A stretch of DNA of 43,057 bases from DAIDHK01 sp035510695 (GTDB lineage Bacteria; Patescibacteriota; Microgenomatia; Levybacterales; UBA12049), in assembly GCA_035510695.1 (NCBI GenBank), contig DATKGO010000070.1:1-43057 (forward strand). The letters run 5' to 3'. Positions 1 through 7,150 of the stretch are shown piece by piece. Below the pieces are notes generated by a model. The model ran no database searches. It was not told where the DNA came from and worked only from the letters and a program-made list of their open reading frames with translations. The translations under genes and the position numbers were made by a program. Each line of letters opens with the position of its first letter. Position 1 is the first letter of the stretch.

Positions 1-367
1 TGCTGTAGTCGTACCAAATCTTTCTTGCGTTTTGTTCGGCAGTAAGTTTATCTATCTTTATTCCATTGAGTAGGTACTTGTCATTCGTTCTGTAAGCAGT
101 TAGAGCTTCAACACAAGAGACATAGGTATTCCATTTTTCAACAAAGCCAATTTGATCGGCGATAGATTTTTGTCTCATACCATTTTTTAATGTTTCGTAC
201 ATCTGGTGCATTGCATCAAGTGCGCTAATAGCTTCGTAGAGCACTTTCTTTCCATCATGTGAAGAAGTTGTTAATTTGTCGAGATAGATTGAGCGTAAAC
301 AACTATACGAAGCCTTTGCGTGTCTTTTTATAGATTTTAGTGTTTCAAGATTGTCGTTGTAATTCAT
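1..367 (-). CDS. Hypothetical protein, truncated by the window start
   Basis: An open frame begins with ATG at 365-367 (MNYNDNLETLKSIKRHAKAS) and stays open for 122 codons to the window edge, so its C-terminus is missing. The visible part is rich in charged and aromatic residues, predicted mostly helical, without signal peptide or membrane segment. I recognise no family. It follows the macro-domain-like gene after 47 nt in the same direction and is probably part of the same leftward accessory block. It is real rather than chance because it stays open for 366 nt with normal codon use on the strand of its neighbours. Confidence 0.6.
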   Translation of the reverse strand, partial: MNYNDNLETLKSIKRHAKASYSCLRSIYLDKLTTSSHDGKKVLYEAISALDAMHQMYETLKNGMRQKSIADQIGFVEKWNTYVSCVEALTAYRTNDKYLLNGIKIDKLTAEQNARKIWYDYS

Positions 368-414
368 TTATTTATTAATCTTAAATATTGCCTTGCATCT
401 TCCATAAGCAATTT

Positions 415-996
415 TTATCTATAGAGCGTTATTTCTTCCAGTGATGTATTATTATACTCCCTTGATACCCCAATCATGATATTCATGATTTCATCCTCAC
501 TAAGTATTTTCAAAGCCTCTTTGTTAAAGATGCGTGTAATAAAATCATTTATCATATCCTTTTTGCGAAAGTGCTTCTTTATAATAGGAATTGCTATAGT
601 TTTGACATTGTAGAGCGTAGCAAGCGTAAAAGCTGCACGTGTTGCTTGATGAAGAGTAACCGAATCAAGTATCTCGTCAGGGCTATCGTGATCCTCGTAA
701 GGTAGGAAGATAAGATTAGTTACTGGAAGTCCATAAGATTTCGTAATCACCGCATGACCTAGCTCAATATGTCCTATTCCAGATAATTCTTTTAAAAGAT
801 GCACCTCGCATTCTTTTCGTTTTTCCCGTTCTTCCTTACTTATTTTTTTATAGCTATAATCCGTATCGGAACCATAGGCCAGATATTGAAGTATCCGATT
901 GCTTTTTTTGTACGTCAAGTCAGTGTCGCTTGGGACTACGACAGCATCTCCGGTGAATCGTGAAATACTACCTGAGCCTAGAATTATTTTAGGCAT
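415..996 (-). CDS. Macro-domain-like protein
   Basis: A 193-aa soluble protein. The N-terminus (residues 8-24, GSISRFTGDAVVVPSD) resembles the 'GDIT...DAIVNAAN' start of macro domains, and residues 80-91 (GHAVITKSYGLP) match the 'GxAxITxGYxLP' strand and loop. A helix with LHQATRAAFTLA and a strand KTIAIPII follow in the right order. Macro domains bind or hydrolyse ADP-ribose and its conjugates; in mobile elements they also occur as antitoxins to ADP-ribosylating toxins or in defence. The usual Asn of the first motif reads Ser-Asp here, so catalysis is uncertain. No partner ADP-ribosyltransferase is visible in the window. A TATTAT box (1003-1008) ends 6 nt before the ATG. Family assignment is by motif reading only. 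Confidence 0.55.
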   Translation of the reverse strand: MPKIILGSGSISRFTGDAVVVPSDTDLTYKKSNRILQYLAYGSDTDYSYKKISKEEREKRKECEVHLLKELSGIGHIELGHAVITKSYGLPVTNLIFLPYEDHDSPDEILDSVTLHQATRAAFTLATLYNVKTIAIPIIKKHFRKKDMINDFITRIFNKEALKILSEDEIMNIMIGVSREYNNTSLEEITLYR

Positions 997-1002
997 AAAA
1001 AT

Positions 1003-1008
1003 ATAATA
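1003..1008 (-). promoter_or_regulatory. Candidate -10 box (leaderless) for the macro-domain gene
   Basis: TATTAT on the minus strand ends 6 nt before the ATG at 996, which puts the predicted transcription start on the start codon. No convincing -35 is visible. The same layout occurs before many genes of this window. Confidence 0.4.
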
Positions 1009-1025
1009 GCAGAAGATTTACTCAC

Positions 1026-1499
1026 TTACTTTGGTATAGGTACCACATACCAAGTGCTTCCCACTTTTTCAGATAAATCATTTGCCTGTTTTACAAGCTG
1101 GTTATAGCTGGCAATATCAGTCTTGTACTCATTTACCATTGTATTGTAATCATCAACATGAGTATTATATTTATCCGTATTATTAGTTGCCAGTTCTTGA
1201 TTCATTGCTGATTTTTCCCTCGTTATATTAGATTCCAAAGCATCGATGGCGGTATTTTTCGTTTGAAGCTCTTGCTTTATAATATCAAGTTTACTTTGAT
1301 CTCCTGAATGCCACAGATTCTGAAGTCCGATAAAAACTACATTGGCTACTACAAAGAAAACTATAACTAGAATAAAACCTACTATCTTCGCTAGGTAATT
1401 GTTGGACGAAGATCGTGAGGTACTAAAATTACTAGTGTCATACATCGGTGAACCATCAGGAAGACGTACTCCTGGATTATCTTTATTTTGAGATGTCAT
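1026..1499 (-). CDS. Hypothetical single-pass membrane protein with coiled coil
   Basis: A 157-aa protein: a polar, Ser/Asn-rich N-terminal tail (about 1-35), one strong membrane segment around residues 38-60 (IVGFILVIVFFVVANVVFIG), then a helical region with heptad-like spacing (about 68-145) typical of a coiled coil, and a short hydrophobic end. No enzyme motif is present. It lies directly downstream of the DUF805 gene (19-nt gap) and is likely co-transcribed with it. Both being membrane proteins suggests a shared envelope role for this part of the element, but this is inference. No Shine-Dalgarno sequence is seen. Confidence 0.6.
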   Translation of the reverse strand: MTSQNKDNPGVRLPDGSPMYDTSNFSTSRSSSNNYLAKIVGFILVIVFFVVANVVFIGLQNLWHSGDQSKLDIIKQELQTKNTAIDALESNITREKSAMNQELATNNTDKYNTHVDDYNTMVNEYKTDIASYNQLVKQANDLSEKVGSTWYVVPIPK

Positions 1500-1518
1500 A
1501 TTTTAGTTTATTGTTAAA

Positions 1519-2373
1519 CTATTGAACGTTTGCGCAGTTAGAAATGCAACAAGCACCATTTCCTAGATATTTTCCTCCATTATCTTCACACCTATTTCTT
1601 GAATCCGTTTCTTGCTGTTGTTGCTGTAAAGTATTATTTATATTATCTAACTGATCTTGCATGTCTGAGTTATCAGGCGTAGATTGTGTGTCTTGAATAT
1701 TTTGGGTATTTTCTTCGGTATTTTGGGTTGATTGCTCAATTTTCTTAAGCGTTGCAGCATTATCGCGTTGCTGTTGAGGAAGGAAAAGCACAAAATAATA
1801 TGCGATAGAAAGAGCAATTGTAATAAGGCATAAGCAGATAATAATTAGAAAAAGTATTTTAACTTTAGATACAGGTTTTTTATCCTTTATAACATTCTTG
1901 TTTAAGTTATCTATGACTGGCAGTATGCATGAATTGGATTTTTTCTCACCAGAAATTGATAAATTTAAAATATCAGCTGGGAATCTAATCTTTTGACTAG
2001 GCTTACTACCATACTTATTGTCACTTTGATGCCCATGCCCAAAATATAGACAAAAATATAAATATATATTTACGAATGGAACAAGTAATAAAAGGGAAGA
2101 CCATGCTGACCAGCCTAAGTCATGTAGTCTACGCACAATAAGAGAATATGAAAAAATAATTGGTAATAGAAAAGCCACTAAATAAAGTACTACAGACATT
2201 CCGCAAATAGGATAATTATAATTATTAGGATAATTGCAGGAGCCAGAAGTTATAGAGCTTATTATTTCCACAATAACAATGCTGCACATGGAGAGAGAAA
2301 GATAAAACAATAATCCAAGTAGATAATTTCTTCTGTTAATTCTACCTTTAAATAAATTTACTATATATTTCAT
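1519..2373 (-). CDS. DUF805 membrane protein with extra C-terminal domain
   Basis: A 284-aa protein. I start it at ATG 2373 (MKYIVNLFKGRINRRNYLLG), the usual DUF805 opening, rather than at an upstream TTG whose extension runs through a structured RNA region. Residues 1-120 hold the DUF805 core with membrane helices and the signature RRLHDLGWSAW (81-91), followed by a hydrophobic stretch and the 'GHQSDNKYG' end. Unusually, a further membrane helix (about 170-195), a Gln/Thr/Asn-rich linker and a Cys-bearing tail (CEDNGGKYLGNGACC) follow, predicted extracellular. DUF805 has no settled biochemical role. The only Shine-Dalgarno-like sequence (GGTGAG, about 10 nt upstream) lies inside a predicted pseudoknot helix, so translation may be structure-controlled. 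Confidence 0.75.
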   Translation of the reverse strand: MKYIVNLFKGRINRRNYLLGLLFYLSLSMCSIVIVEIISSITSGSCNYPNNYNYPICGMSVVLYLVAFLLPIIFSYSLIVRRLHDLGWSAWSSLLLLVPFVNIYLYFCLYFGHGHQSDNKYGSKPSQKIRFPADILNLSISGEKKSNSCILPVIDNLNKNVIKDKKPVSKVKILFLIIICLCLITIALSIAYYFVLFLPQQQRDNAATLKKIEQSTQNTEENTQNIQDTQSTPDNSDMQDQLDNINNTLQQQQQETDSRNRCEDNGGKYLGNGACCISNCANVQ

Positions 2374-2375
2374 AC

Positions 2376-2506
2376 AAAAAGCTCTCACCAGCGACGAATC
2401 ACTCCGCCTACCACACTTTCGCGTGATAGCCTCGACGGCGCTCTGGTAAGAGCTTACTTCCGTCGAGGTCTTTCTGCCATGCCCGCAATTACTTGCGGGT
2501 TTAGGC
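2376..2506 (-). ncRNA. Candidate structured cis-regulatory RNA with pseudoknot
   Basis: A GC-rich island in AT-rich surroundings, immediately upstream of the DUF805 start. Read on the minus strand it contains, in order: a 7-bp hairpin CCCGCAA/UUGCGGG with a GUAA loop (2499-2482); a 9-bp perfect pair CCUCGACGG (2468-2460) with CCGUCGAGG (2438-2430); between these arms AAGCUCUUACCAG (2455-2443), which pairs over 13 bp with CUGGUGAGAGCUU (2391-2379); and a 7-bp hairpin with a GAAA loop (2427-2410). The 9-bp and 13-bp helices cross, an H-type pseudoknot. Wobbles and GNRA loops fit only minus-strand RNA. The 3' arm carries the GGUGAG ribosome-binding sequence. I could not match it to a known riboswitch or ribozyme class. 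Confidence 0.55.
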
Positions 2507-2579
2507 AATTAAATTGTTGAGTATAGAATACCAGAAATTAAGTGGTATTGGAAGCATTTTCACAGGTACCCTGTGTTTT

Positions 2580-2906
2580 TTAACTGTTGCCTTCGATCAT
2601 CCCCTTATATCGGTGCTTTCTATATTCAAGCCTGAGGCAAATTCTGCATCCGATTTGGCTACTAATAGGATTTCTATAAATTATTCCGACTCTATGATTA
2701 CATGTGGGACAAGAAAACCAATACCGCAAGCCGTTGAATCGTGTCTTTGTGGTTAATAAATTAAATTTAAGACCCATAGCCTCAATTTGAGTCTGTAATG
2801 TTTGTTGTTTTACTTCCTTATTAACCCGGCGAACAATATCATCAATATTTATTTTTTGACATTGCTCCACTAAATTATTATTTCCGAAATCGTATGGCTT
2901 TATCAT
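2580..2906 (-). CDS. Small zinc-ribbon protein
   Basis: A 108-aa protein. The C-terminal half has two Cys pairs (CPTC and CRIC) in the pattern W-F-x-C-P-x-C-N-x-R-V-G ... C-R-x-C-x-x-L-x-Y, a zinc ribbon frequent in small proteins carried by mobile elements. The N-terminal half is helical and charged. The start ATG overlaps the stop of the upstream gene by 4 nt (ATGA), which indicates translational coupling. A nucleic-acid or protein-binding role is likely from the ribbon but cannot be specified. An overlapping plus-strand frame at 2514-2756 is its shadow. Confidence 0.65.
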   Translation of the reverse strand: MIKPYDFGNNNLVEQCQKINIDDIVRRVNKEVKQQTLQTQIEAMGLKFNLLTTKTRFNGLRYWFSCPTCNHRVGIIYRNPISSQIGCRICLRLEYRKHRYKGMIEGNS

Positions 2907-3493
2907 TTATTATTTGTTTGCACTAATTGGTTTTGCCCAACAATTGCAGTTTGCGTTTTTATATTTACCTCAAGCATAGGTTGCTTAATCATTTTTAATG
3001 TCTGCAAGGAATTTAAATAGTGACGGTTTGCTCTATCGAGTTCTTTACTCAAGACTTCTAAGCGCCTAATGTTTATATCGCTATAACTCTCGCGATCTAA
3101 ATTCGCAGTTATATTCCTTTGGATTGCCAGTGTACGAATAAAGTTTATTGCTACTAACTCCGCAGTAGCCTTCTCACTAGGAGTTCTACAGTCATATTCT
3201 TTTTGCAAATTACGACTAAAATCAATTGAAAAGGTTCTATATATTTCGGATACAGAGTTAAGCATCAAACTTCCATTATCAAATTCAAATAAACTCATCG
3301 CCTTGTAAATGTTAGTTTCAGAAGAAAATGCTTTTTCTTTACCCCTATTTTTTTCAGCTTCTACCTTTGCTTTTTTTAACACTTCGTCAGTATCATAGCC
3401 TGTATGAAAGTTTTCAAAGGCCTTCTTGTAGTCATCCAGAGTTAATGGGATTGTAGATAGACTCTTCTGGTCAGCCTTAGTCGCAGACTCCAT
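2903..3493 (-). CDS. Hypothetical helical protein of the element
   Basis: A 196-aa soluble, mostly helical protein. The C-terminal part (LDRANRHYLNSLQTLKMI, then PMLEVNIKTQTAIVGQNQ) resembles small proteins that travel with a zinc-ribbon partner in integrated elements, where they are left unnamed or loosely likened to terminase small subunits. I do not assign that function. The gene is followed by the zinc-ribbon gene with a 4-nt overlap and preceded by the AAA+ ATPase after 44 nt, so the three form a unit. No Shine-Dalgarno sequence is visible, only an A/G-rich leader. Confidence 0.55.
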   Translation of the reverse strand: MESATKADQKSLSTIPLTLDDYKKAFENFHTGYDTDEVLKKAKVEAEKNRGKEKAFSSETNIYKAMSLFEFDNGSLMLNSVSEIYRTFSIDFSRNLQKEYDCRTPSEKATAELVAINFIRTLAIQRNITANLDRESYSDINIRRLEVLSKELDRANRHYLNSLQTLKMIKQPMLEVNIKTQTAIVGQNQLVQTNNK

Positions 3494-3537
3494 AGGCTTA
3501 TTTTGTATTTTCTTCTTTTTGCTGTTAATTTTATTAA

Positions 3538-4953
3538 TTATAGTCGCACCTCCTGTTCTGATATAAGAGATGGCTGTGAAGGTGTTTTCTCTATACCATC
3601 CCTAGTTTGTGTCCCACTGCTATAGGAGGACATAAAATCCGCAGTGTCTAATAAAAGAATGCTTCTAAACTTCTCATTTATTTTGTAATCAGTAGCGATT
3701 GCACCACTTCCCTTTACCTTTTCAAGGACTTTTAATGCCGTAAGTTCATCAAGTAGACGTCTTGAGGTTTTAATTGACCGATCGTCTGAGTCAGATAATT
3801 GTTTTGCTGTTACTGTCCCGCCCTGTTCTTTAATGGTTCTAAGGGCTTGTGAACGGTCAGCAGGCATAGAGGAAATAACAACCTCCTTGATAATAGAAAG
3901 CTCTTCGACGGTAACTTCATTCTTTCCAGCCACAAAAGCAAGATACTGAGCGAGTAGCATTATTTGCTGTACCGCTCTCCATGGCTCTTCAATCTGTACA
4001 TCGGACACCTCGTAATATTTGATTTCTTCTCCGGCTTCATTTTTAAATGTTGCTGACTGTAGAATAACAATTCCACGGCAGTTAGACATCAATTCTGCTG
4101 TAGTTCGCAGATATGCCTGTGCAGGCTTACTTAAAGGTTGTATGTTAAAGGATTTTTGAGTAAGTTGATGGAGATAGGACGAAACGTACAATCTTGCTTC
4201 CTTTTCAATTAACGAACGATTTGTGCTTGTAAATATGCTTTCATAACTCTTTTCAGCATCCCCATTACTTGTTGACGGCATACTGTAACAAAGAAAGCGT
4301 GCGCCAACCATGTTCATATACTGTGTATGCCTATTAAGCGTAGCTGGCGTAATACATCCCAATTGAGAAAATGCAGAGTTGTAGCTGATATTGCCACGTC
4401 TAGAGCTAAATTTGGTAAATTCTTTATCATAAATACCAACAAGATCACCTAAAAGTTTTTTAGTCATCTTCTCATCAAGGGAAAAAATAGAAGTCCAGTC
4501 TTTGATGATAAGACATTTTTTATTAATAAGTGGCAAAAGGTCGTATACTTTCTGTGATTTTGTTACTCGTTCACCGGATATAAAAGCGTTCTGCGTAAGG
4601 TTATCTAAATAATAGGTATTTTCAGCATTTTTTATAAGCCGTACCAAGTCTGTTTTCCCTGACGAAGGCACTCCCACGAGAAGCATCCACAACATAAGAG
4701 GATTGGGGAAATAACATGATACTCCAACTGCTAAGATAATTTTAAGCCCCATCTGCGCACTTGGTAATAATTCTATTACTTTATTTTCTACTTCTTGATA
4801 ATCAAGTGGCTGTGTCAACAATTGCTGTGATTTGGTTTTTTCCTCTTGACCTGCATCATTTGTGGTAATTTCTTGCAAATTTTTATCCTTTAGATTAAAA
4901 CCAAATTCCTCTTTCATCAATTCATCTACTGGTCGCGGGTTGTTATTATTCAT
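3538..4953 (-). CDS. AAA+ family ATPase with C-terminal winged-helix-like region
   Basis: A 471-aa protein. A Walker A motif GVPSSGKT sits at residues 94-101 after a hydrophobic strand (LMLWMLLVG). A strand ending in KD (KKCLIIKDWTSIF, about 145-157) takes the Walker B place. A later segment (GCITPATLNRHTQYMNMVGARFLCYSMP) fits the sensor and arginine-finger region of MCM-like ATPases found in mobile elements. The C-terminal 90 residues (TVTAKQLSDSDDRSIKTSRRLLDEL) look like a winged helix. It is probably the DNA-handling motor of the element (replication or mobilisation), but the substrate is unknown. The N-terminus is low-complexity (MNNNNP). Its start overlaps the end of the preceding gene by 8 nt. 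Confidence 0.65.
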   Translation of the reverse strand: MNNNNPRPVDELMKEEFGFNLKDKNLQEITTNDAGQEEKTKSQQLLTQPLDYQEVENKVIELLPSAQMGLKIILAVGVSCYFPNPLMLWMLLVGVPSSGKTDLVRLIKNAENTYYLDNLTQNAFISGERVTKSQKVYDLLPLINKKCLIIKDWTSIFSLDEKMTKKLLGDLVGIYDKEFTKFSSRRGNISYNSAFSQLGCITPATLNRHTQYMNMVGARFLCYSMPSTSNGDAEKSYESIFTSTNRSLIEKEARLYVSSYLHQLTQKSFNIQPLSKPAQAYLRTTAELMSNCRGIVILQSATFKNEAGEEIKYYEVSDVQIEEPWRAVQQIMLLAQYLAFVAGKNEVTVEELSIIKEVVISSMPADRSQALRTIKEQGGTVTAKQLSDSDDRSIKTSRRLLDELTALKVLEKVKGSGAIATDYKINEKFRSILLLDTADFMSSYSSGTQTRDGIEKTPSQPSLISEQEVRL

Positions 4954-5164
4954 ATTGTTCCCAAACTTTCTTTTTTAATTCCTCATATGCTACTCGTTTG
5001 CTTTCAGAAATTGTATAATACAATTCTCGCTTCTTAGCGTCCTGTTCTTGGAAGAAGACTATATGCCAATCAACAGCGTCATTAAATGCCTTTTCTAGTT
5101 TCCCAAGTATTTCAATAACTTCATCTACTCCTAGTTGTCTCAACTTAACTTTATTTTCATCCAT
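4946..5164 (-). CDS. Small hypothetical helical protein
   Basis: A 72-aa charged protein predicted to be two long helices, with no recognised domain. It sits inside a tight leftward cassette: 1 nt after the DUF5659-like gene and overlapping the ATPase gene by 8 nt, which suggests coupled translation. It may be an accessory subunit of the ATPase, but only the position suggests this. Confidence 0.5.
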   Translation of the reverse strand: MDENKVKLRQLGVDEVIEILGKLEKAFNDAVDWHIVFFQEQDAKKRELYYTISESKRVAYEELKKKVWEQYE

Positions 5165-5165
5165 A

Positions 5166-5402
5166 TTAAATTGTTGAATATATTCTTGTTTTTAATTCAT
5201 TTATATTTTCTATTAATGCTCGCGCCTCAACTGATATTTTCCTGTTCCAATAATGGCTGATGGTCTCTTGAGCTTTATCTTCTGGATCTGCAAAAACAAA
5301 TATTGCGAACTTAGGATTTTCCCGTTCCAATCTCAAAAGTGAGAAGCCTGCGGTTTTGAGGACTACTGCTTGATAAAAATCGTTGAGTTTAAATTCTTTC
5401 AT
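5166..5402 (-). CDS. DUF5659-like small protein
   Basis: A 78-aa protein. The pattern DFYQAVVLKTAGFSLLRLER, then FAIFVFADPE, then ALIENINELKTRIYS matches the arrangement I know for DUF5659 (a 'DFYLAxxLxAKGxxL' opening, a central 'xxFVFED' strand and a terminal 'ALRxLKxRIY' helix). These small proteins occur in CPR and other bacterial elements and have no established function. The start overlaps the end of the preceding small gene by 14 nt, so the genes are co-translated. Confidence 0.55.
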   Translation of the reverse strand: MKEFKLNDFYQAVVLKTAGFSLLRLERENPKFAIFVFADPEDKAQETISHYWNRKISVEARALIENINELKTRIYSTI

Positions 5403-5538
5403 TTTTATTATATTTCTCTTTCTTAAATTGCTCGATTAATTCCCTTACCTTTCGATCTTTGACCCTCTCATATAGCCGATTCAATGCTTCGGGTAAAATT
5501 TCACCCACACTCTTAAATTTTGAATTTTCATTTTCCAT
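5389..5538 (-). CDS. Very small hypothetical protein
   Basis: 49 aa if started at ATG 5538 (MENENSKFKSVGEILPEALN); a TTG start at 5577 would add 13 residues of unconvincing sequence. It is charged and helical, with no motif. It is the first gene of the leftward five-gene cassette after a 144-nt gap, and its 3' end overlaps the DUF5659-like start. Confidence 0.45.
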   Translation of the reverse strand: MENENSKFKSVGEILPEALNRLYERVKDRKVRELIEQFKKEKYNKNERI

Positions 5539-5682
5539 ATTGAAGCCATTATCAAATACTGCGCGGCGGGATGGCAAAAATTAGGTCTGGGTTTTTGAGG
5601 CTAAAAAATAACAGTTTTATTTTGAAAAAAGACTATTTTAATCTGGCGATGGATTTTCGAGGCTGGTTTTAGTTAGCGTTTT
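5539..5682. other. Intergenic leader with two related direct repeats
   Basis: This AT-rich gap separates two leftward genes. It holds two related words, GGGTTTTTGAGGCT (5589-5602) and GGATTTTCGAGGCT (5651-5664), 62 bp apart on the plus strand, and a weak AT hairpin followed by a T-run on the minus strand. The repeats could be protein-binding sites; two copies are too few to call iterons. Confidence 0.3.
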
Positions 5683-6867
5683 TTAAGTGGTCTGTTTAAT
5701 GTCCAGTCTATAAAAATATTTGAATCCATCCTTGTAGGACTCTATCTTCAGGACTGCACTTAATCCGTGCTTTTTGATTGTATCAAGGGTGTTGCGCTTC
5801 AAAGTAGAGAGATCTCCCGTATCAACATCTTTTTTTAAAGTTTTGGTGTCTTTTGGTTTTCCATCCCCCAGACACAACAAAAGTTTTCTTTGCTTCTTTG
5901 GAAATTTAAGATAATCAAGTATTCCTCTTACGGTTTGCTTAGGAGTTAGAGAACTAGAAAGCGGAGTTTGAATGCCAACTACTCTTGACGACTCAACCTG
6001 CGGTGTCATCTCCGGTGTCTTTTCATATGTCTTTTCTAATACCCCGTATAAGTATTTGAACTCGTGAGTAAGAGTGATAGTAGTTTTGGGGTCATAAAAA
6101 AATTCCTCTTTATCCTTAACACTTTCCCCAATAGAACCCGTGGGCTTATTCGGATCATCTGTGGGAGGTGTTCTACCTAATTCCTTAAAAGTTGAAACTA
6201 TTTTTCTATTTTCAAGATTGATAATAAGTTTTTTTGCTTCTTCATGATTAACCTTCTTCCTTTTAAATAACTCTAGGGGTATTACAAATGTATCTCTTCC
6301 CTCCAACTCCTGCGTAGCGTGAAGCCATTTCACAACATTCCATAGTCTATCCGTGAAATACTTTGTCTGTCCTTTTAGCCAGTTCTCGTAGAAATTTCTC
6401 TTTTCATCTGCAATATCCGATTGTGTTTTGTTTGCATTTATAAACCCCTGCGCTTTATCCCGAAAAACCAGAATTATTTCAGCGTTCTTATAAGGCGAGG
6501 TGTTCTTAGTCCAAGCATAAGTTGCTTGCGCAACCTCATTTAATTTATCTGGCAGTGATTTGCCCTTATAGCCATTGATAATCTTATCCCAATAAACCAA
6601 ATAATGAGCCGTCATGATTCTTACTTCTTCTCCTTCTCTAGGCACATTTGAAATTGTTTTAAGGTCGGACATTAAATACATTTTTGTCCTATCCATTACA
6701 TAGCCATAAAAATTAGGAAATAAAGAAGTTGATTCGGGGTGGATAATACCGGCCTTATCTGCTTTTGCAATTATGGCAAGTATTAAATTATTATCTTTCG
6801 GAGCCTCAGAAAGTATATTTTCTAATAACTGCTTGCAATCTTTGACTAATAAATTTTCATCTTGCAT
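5683..6867 (-). CDS. Hypothetical element protein, possible replication or regulatory protein
   Basis: A 394-aa soluble protein, first gene of the leftward block and divergent from the excisionase-like gene. Residues 1-270 are helical with an extended central segment. After a Pro/Thr/Ser-rich linker (about 285-310), the C-terminal 85 residues (KQTVRGILDYLKFPKKQRKLL ... LSTLKRNTLDTIKKHGL) look like a helix-turn-helix or winged-helix DNA-binding region. Position next to the integration genes and a likely DNA-binding C-terminus would suit a replication initiator or regulator, but no catalytic motif is seen. A TATACT box at 6891-6896 on the minus strand would give a leader of about 20 nt. Confidence 0.5.
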   Translation of the reverse strand: MQDENLLVKDCKQLLENILSEAPKDNNLILAIIAKADKAGIIHPESTSLFPNFYGYVMDRTKMYLMSDLKTISNVPREGEEVRIMTAHYLVYWDKIINGYKGKSLPDKLNEVAQATYAWTKNTSPYKNAEIILVFRDKAQGFINANKTQSDIADEKRNFYENWLKGQTKYFTDRLWNVVKWLHATQELEGRDTFVIPLELFKRKKVNHEEAKKLIINLENRKIVSTFKELGRTPPTDDPNKPTGSIGESVKDKEEFFYDPKTTITLTHEFKYLYGVLEKTYEKTPEMTPQVESSRVVGIQTPLSSSLTPKQTVRGILDYLKFPKKQRKLLLCLGDGKPKDTKTLKKDVDTGDLSTLKRNTLDTIKKHGLSAVLKIESYKDGFKYFYRLDIKQTT

Positions 6868-6900
6868 ATTACATTTTCTTATGTTAACTTAGTATAAAGT
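6868..6900. promoter_or_regulatory. Compact divergent control region of the element
   Basis: Only 33 nt separate the two divergent genes. The minus-strand TATACT (6891-6896) and plus-strand TAGTAT (6890-6895) overlap, and a GTTAAC palindrome lies beside them. Transcription in the two directions is therefore probably mutually exclusive, as in a small switch controlled by the adjacent HTH protein. The assignments rest on -10-like words only. Confidence 0.35.
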
Positions 6901-7122
6901 ATGGTAAATAGTAAATCAACCACATTCTCTCCTTCTGATCCTACATCTTGGTCGTCTCTGCTTACTGTCAGTCAAGTTGCGCAAATTTTAAATCTTAGCC
7001 CGTGGACACTGAGACAGTGGGACATAAAAATGAAGTTAGTGGCTTTAAGAGTAGGAAATAGAAAAGATCGTAGGTATAAAAAGGAAGATATTCTGACAAT
7101 AGTTGAAAAAGGATTGAAGTAA
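6901..7122 (+). CDS. MerR-like HTH / excisionase-type DNA-binding protein
   Basis: A 73-aa protein. Residues 20-65 (LLTVSQVAQILNLSPWTLRQWD ... YKKEDILTIVEKG) form the winged HTH of the MerR/excisionase superfamily: 'LTVxQVAxxLxxSxxTLRxW' followed by a basic wing 'VGNRKDRRYKKEDI'. Its place directly before a serine recombinase suggests a recombination directionality factor, a regulator of the divergent operon, or both. The start at 6901 is the only ATG that keeps the HTH intact. No Shine-Dalgarno sequence is seen and the candidate -10 is very near the ATG, so the message may be leaderless. Confidence 0.7.
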   Translation: MVNSKSTTFSPSDPTSWSSLLTVSQVAQILNLSPWTLRQWDIKMKLVALRVGNRKDRRYKKEDILTIVEKGLK

Positions 7123-7139
7123 AAAATTATTCAATCCTT
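7109..7139. repeat. 10-bp perfect inverted repeat at the xis/recombinase junction
   Basis: AAGGATTGAA (7109-7118) and TTCAATCCTT (7130-7139) are exact inverse copies with an 11-bp spacer. They overlap the stop of the HTH gene and end 11 nt before the recombinase ATG. There is no following T-run, so a terminator is unlikely. It could be an operator for a dimeric HTH protein or an RNA hairpin limiting recombinase translation. Confidence 0.6.
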
Positions 7140-7150
7140 ACAAATGTAAT

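Noticed and set aside
2376..2506. tRNA, HDV-like or hammerhead ribozyme
   Set aside because: The arms superficially recall a D-arm and an HDV-type pseudoknot order, but there is no acceptor/T-arm, no P3 hairpin, no catalytic junction, and no CUGAUGA/GAAA core in the needed arrangement.
2374..2508. N-terminal extension of the DUF805 protein from a TTG start
   Set aside because: The frame is open but the 45 residues are unlike DUF805 and the DNA is explained better by RNA structure; the family start at 2373 is standard.
5589..5664. Plasmid iterons
   Set aside because: Only two imperfect copies of a 14-bp word, 62 bp apart; too few for an origin.
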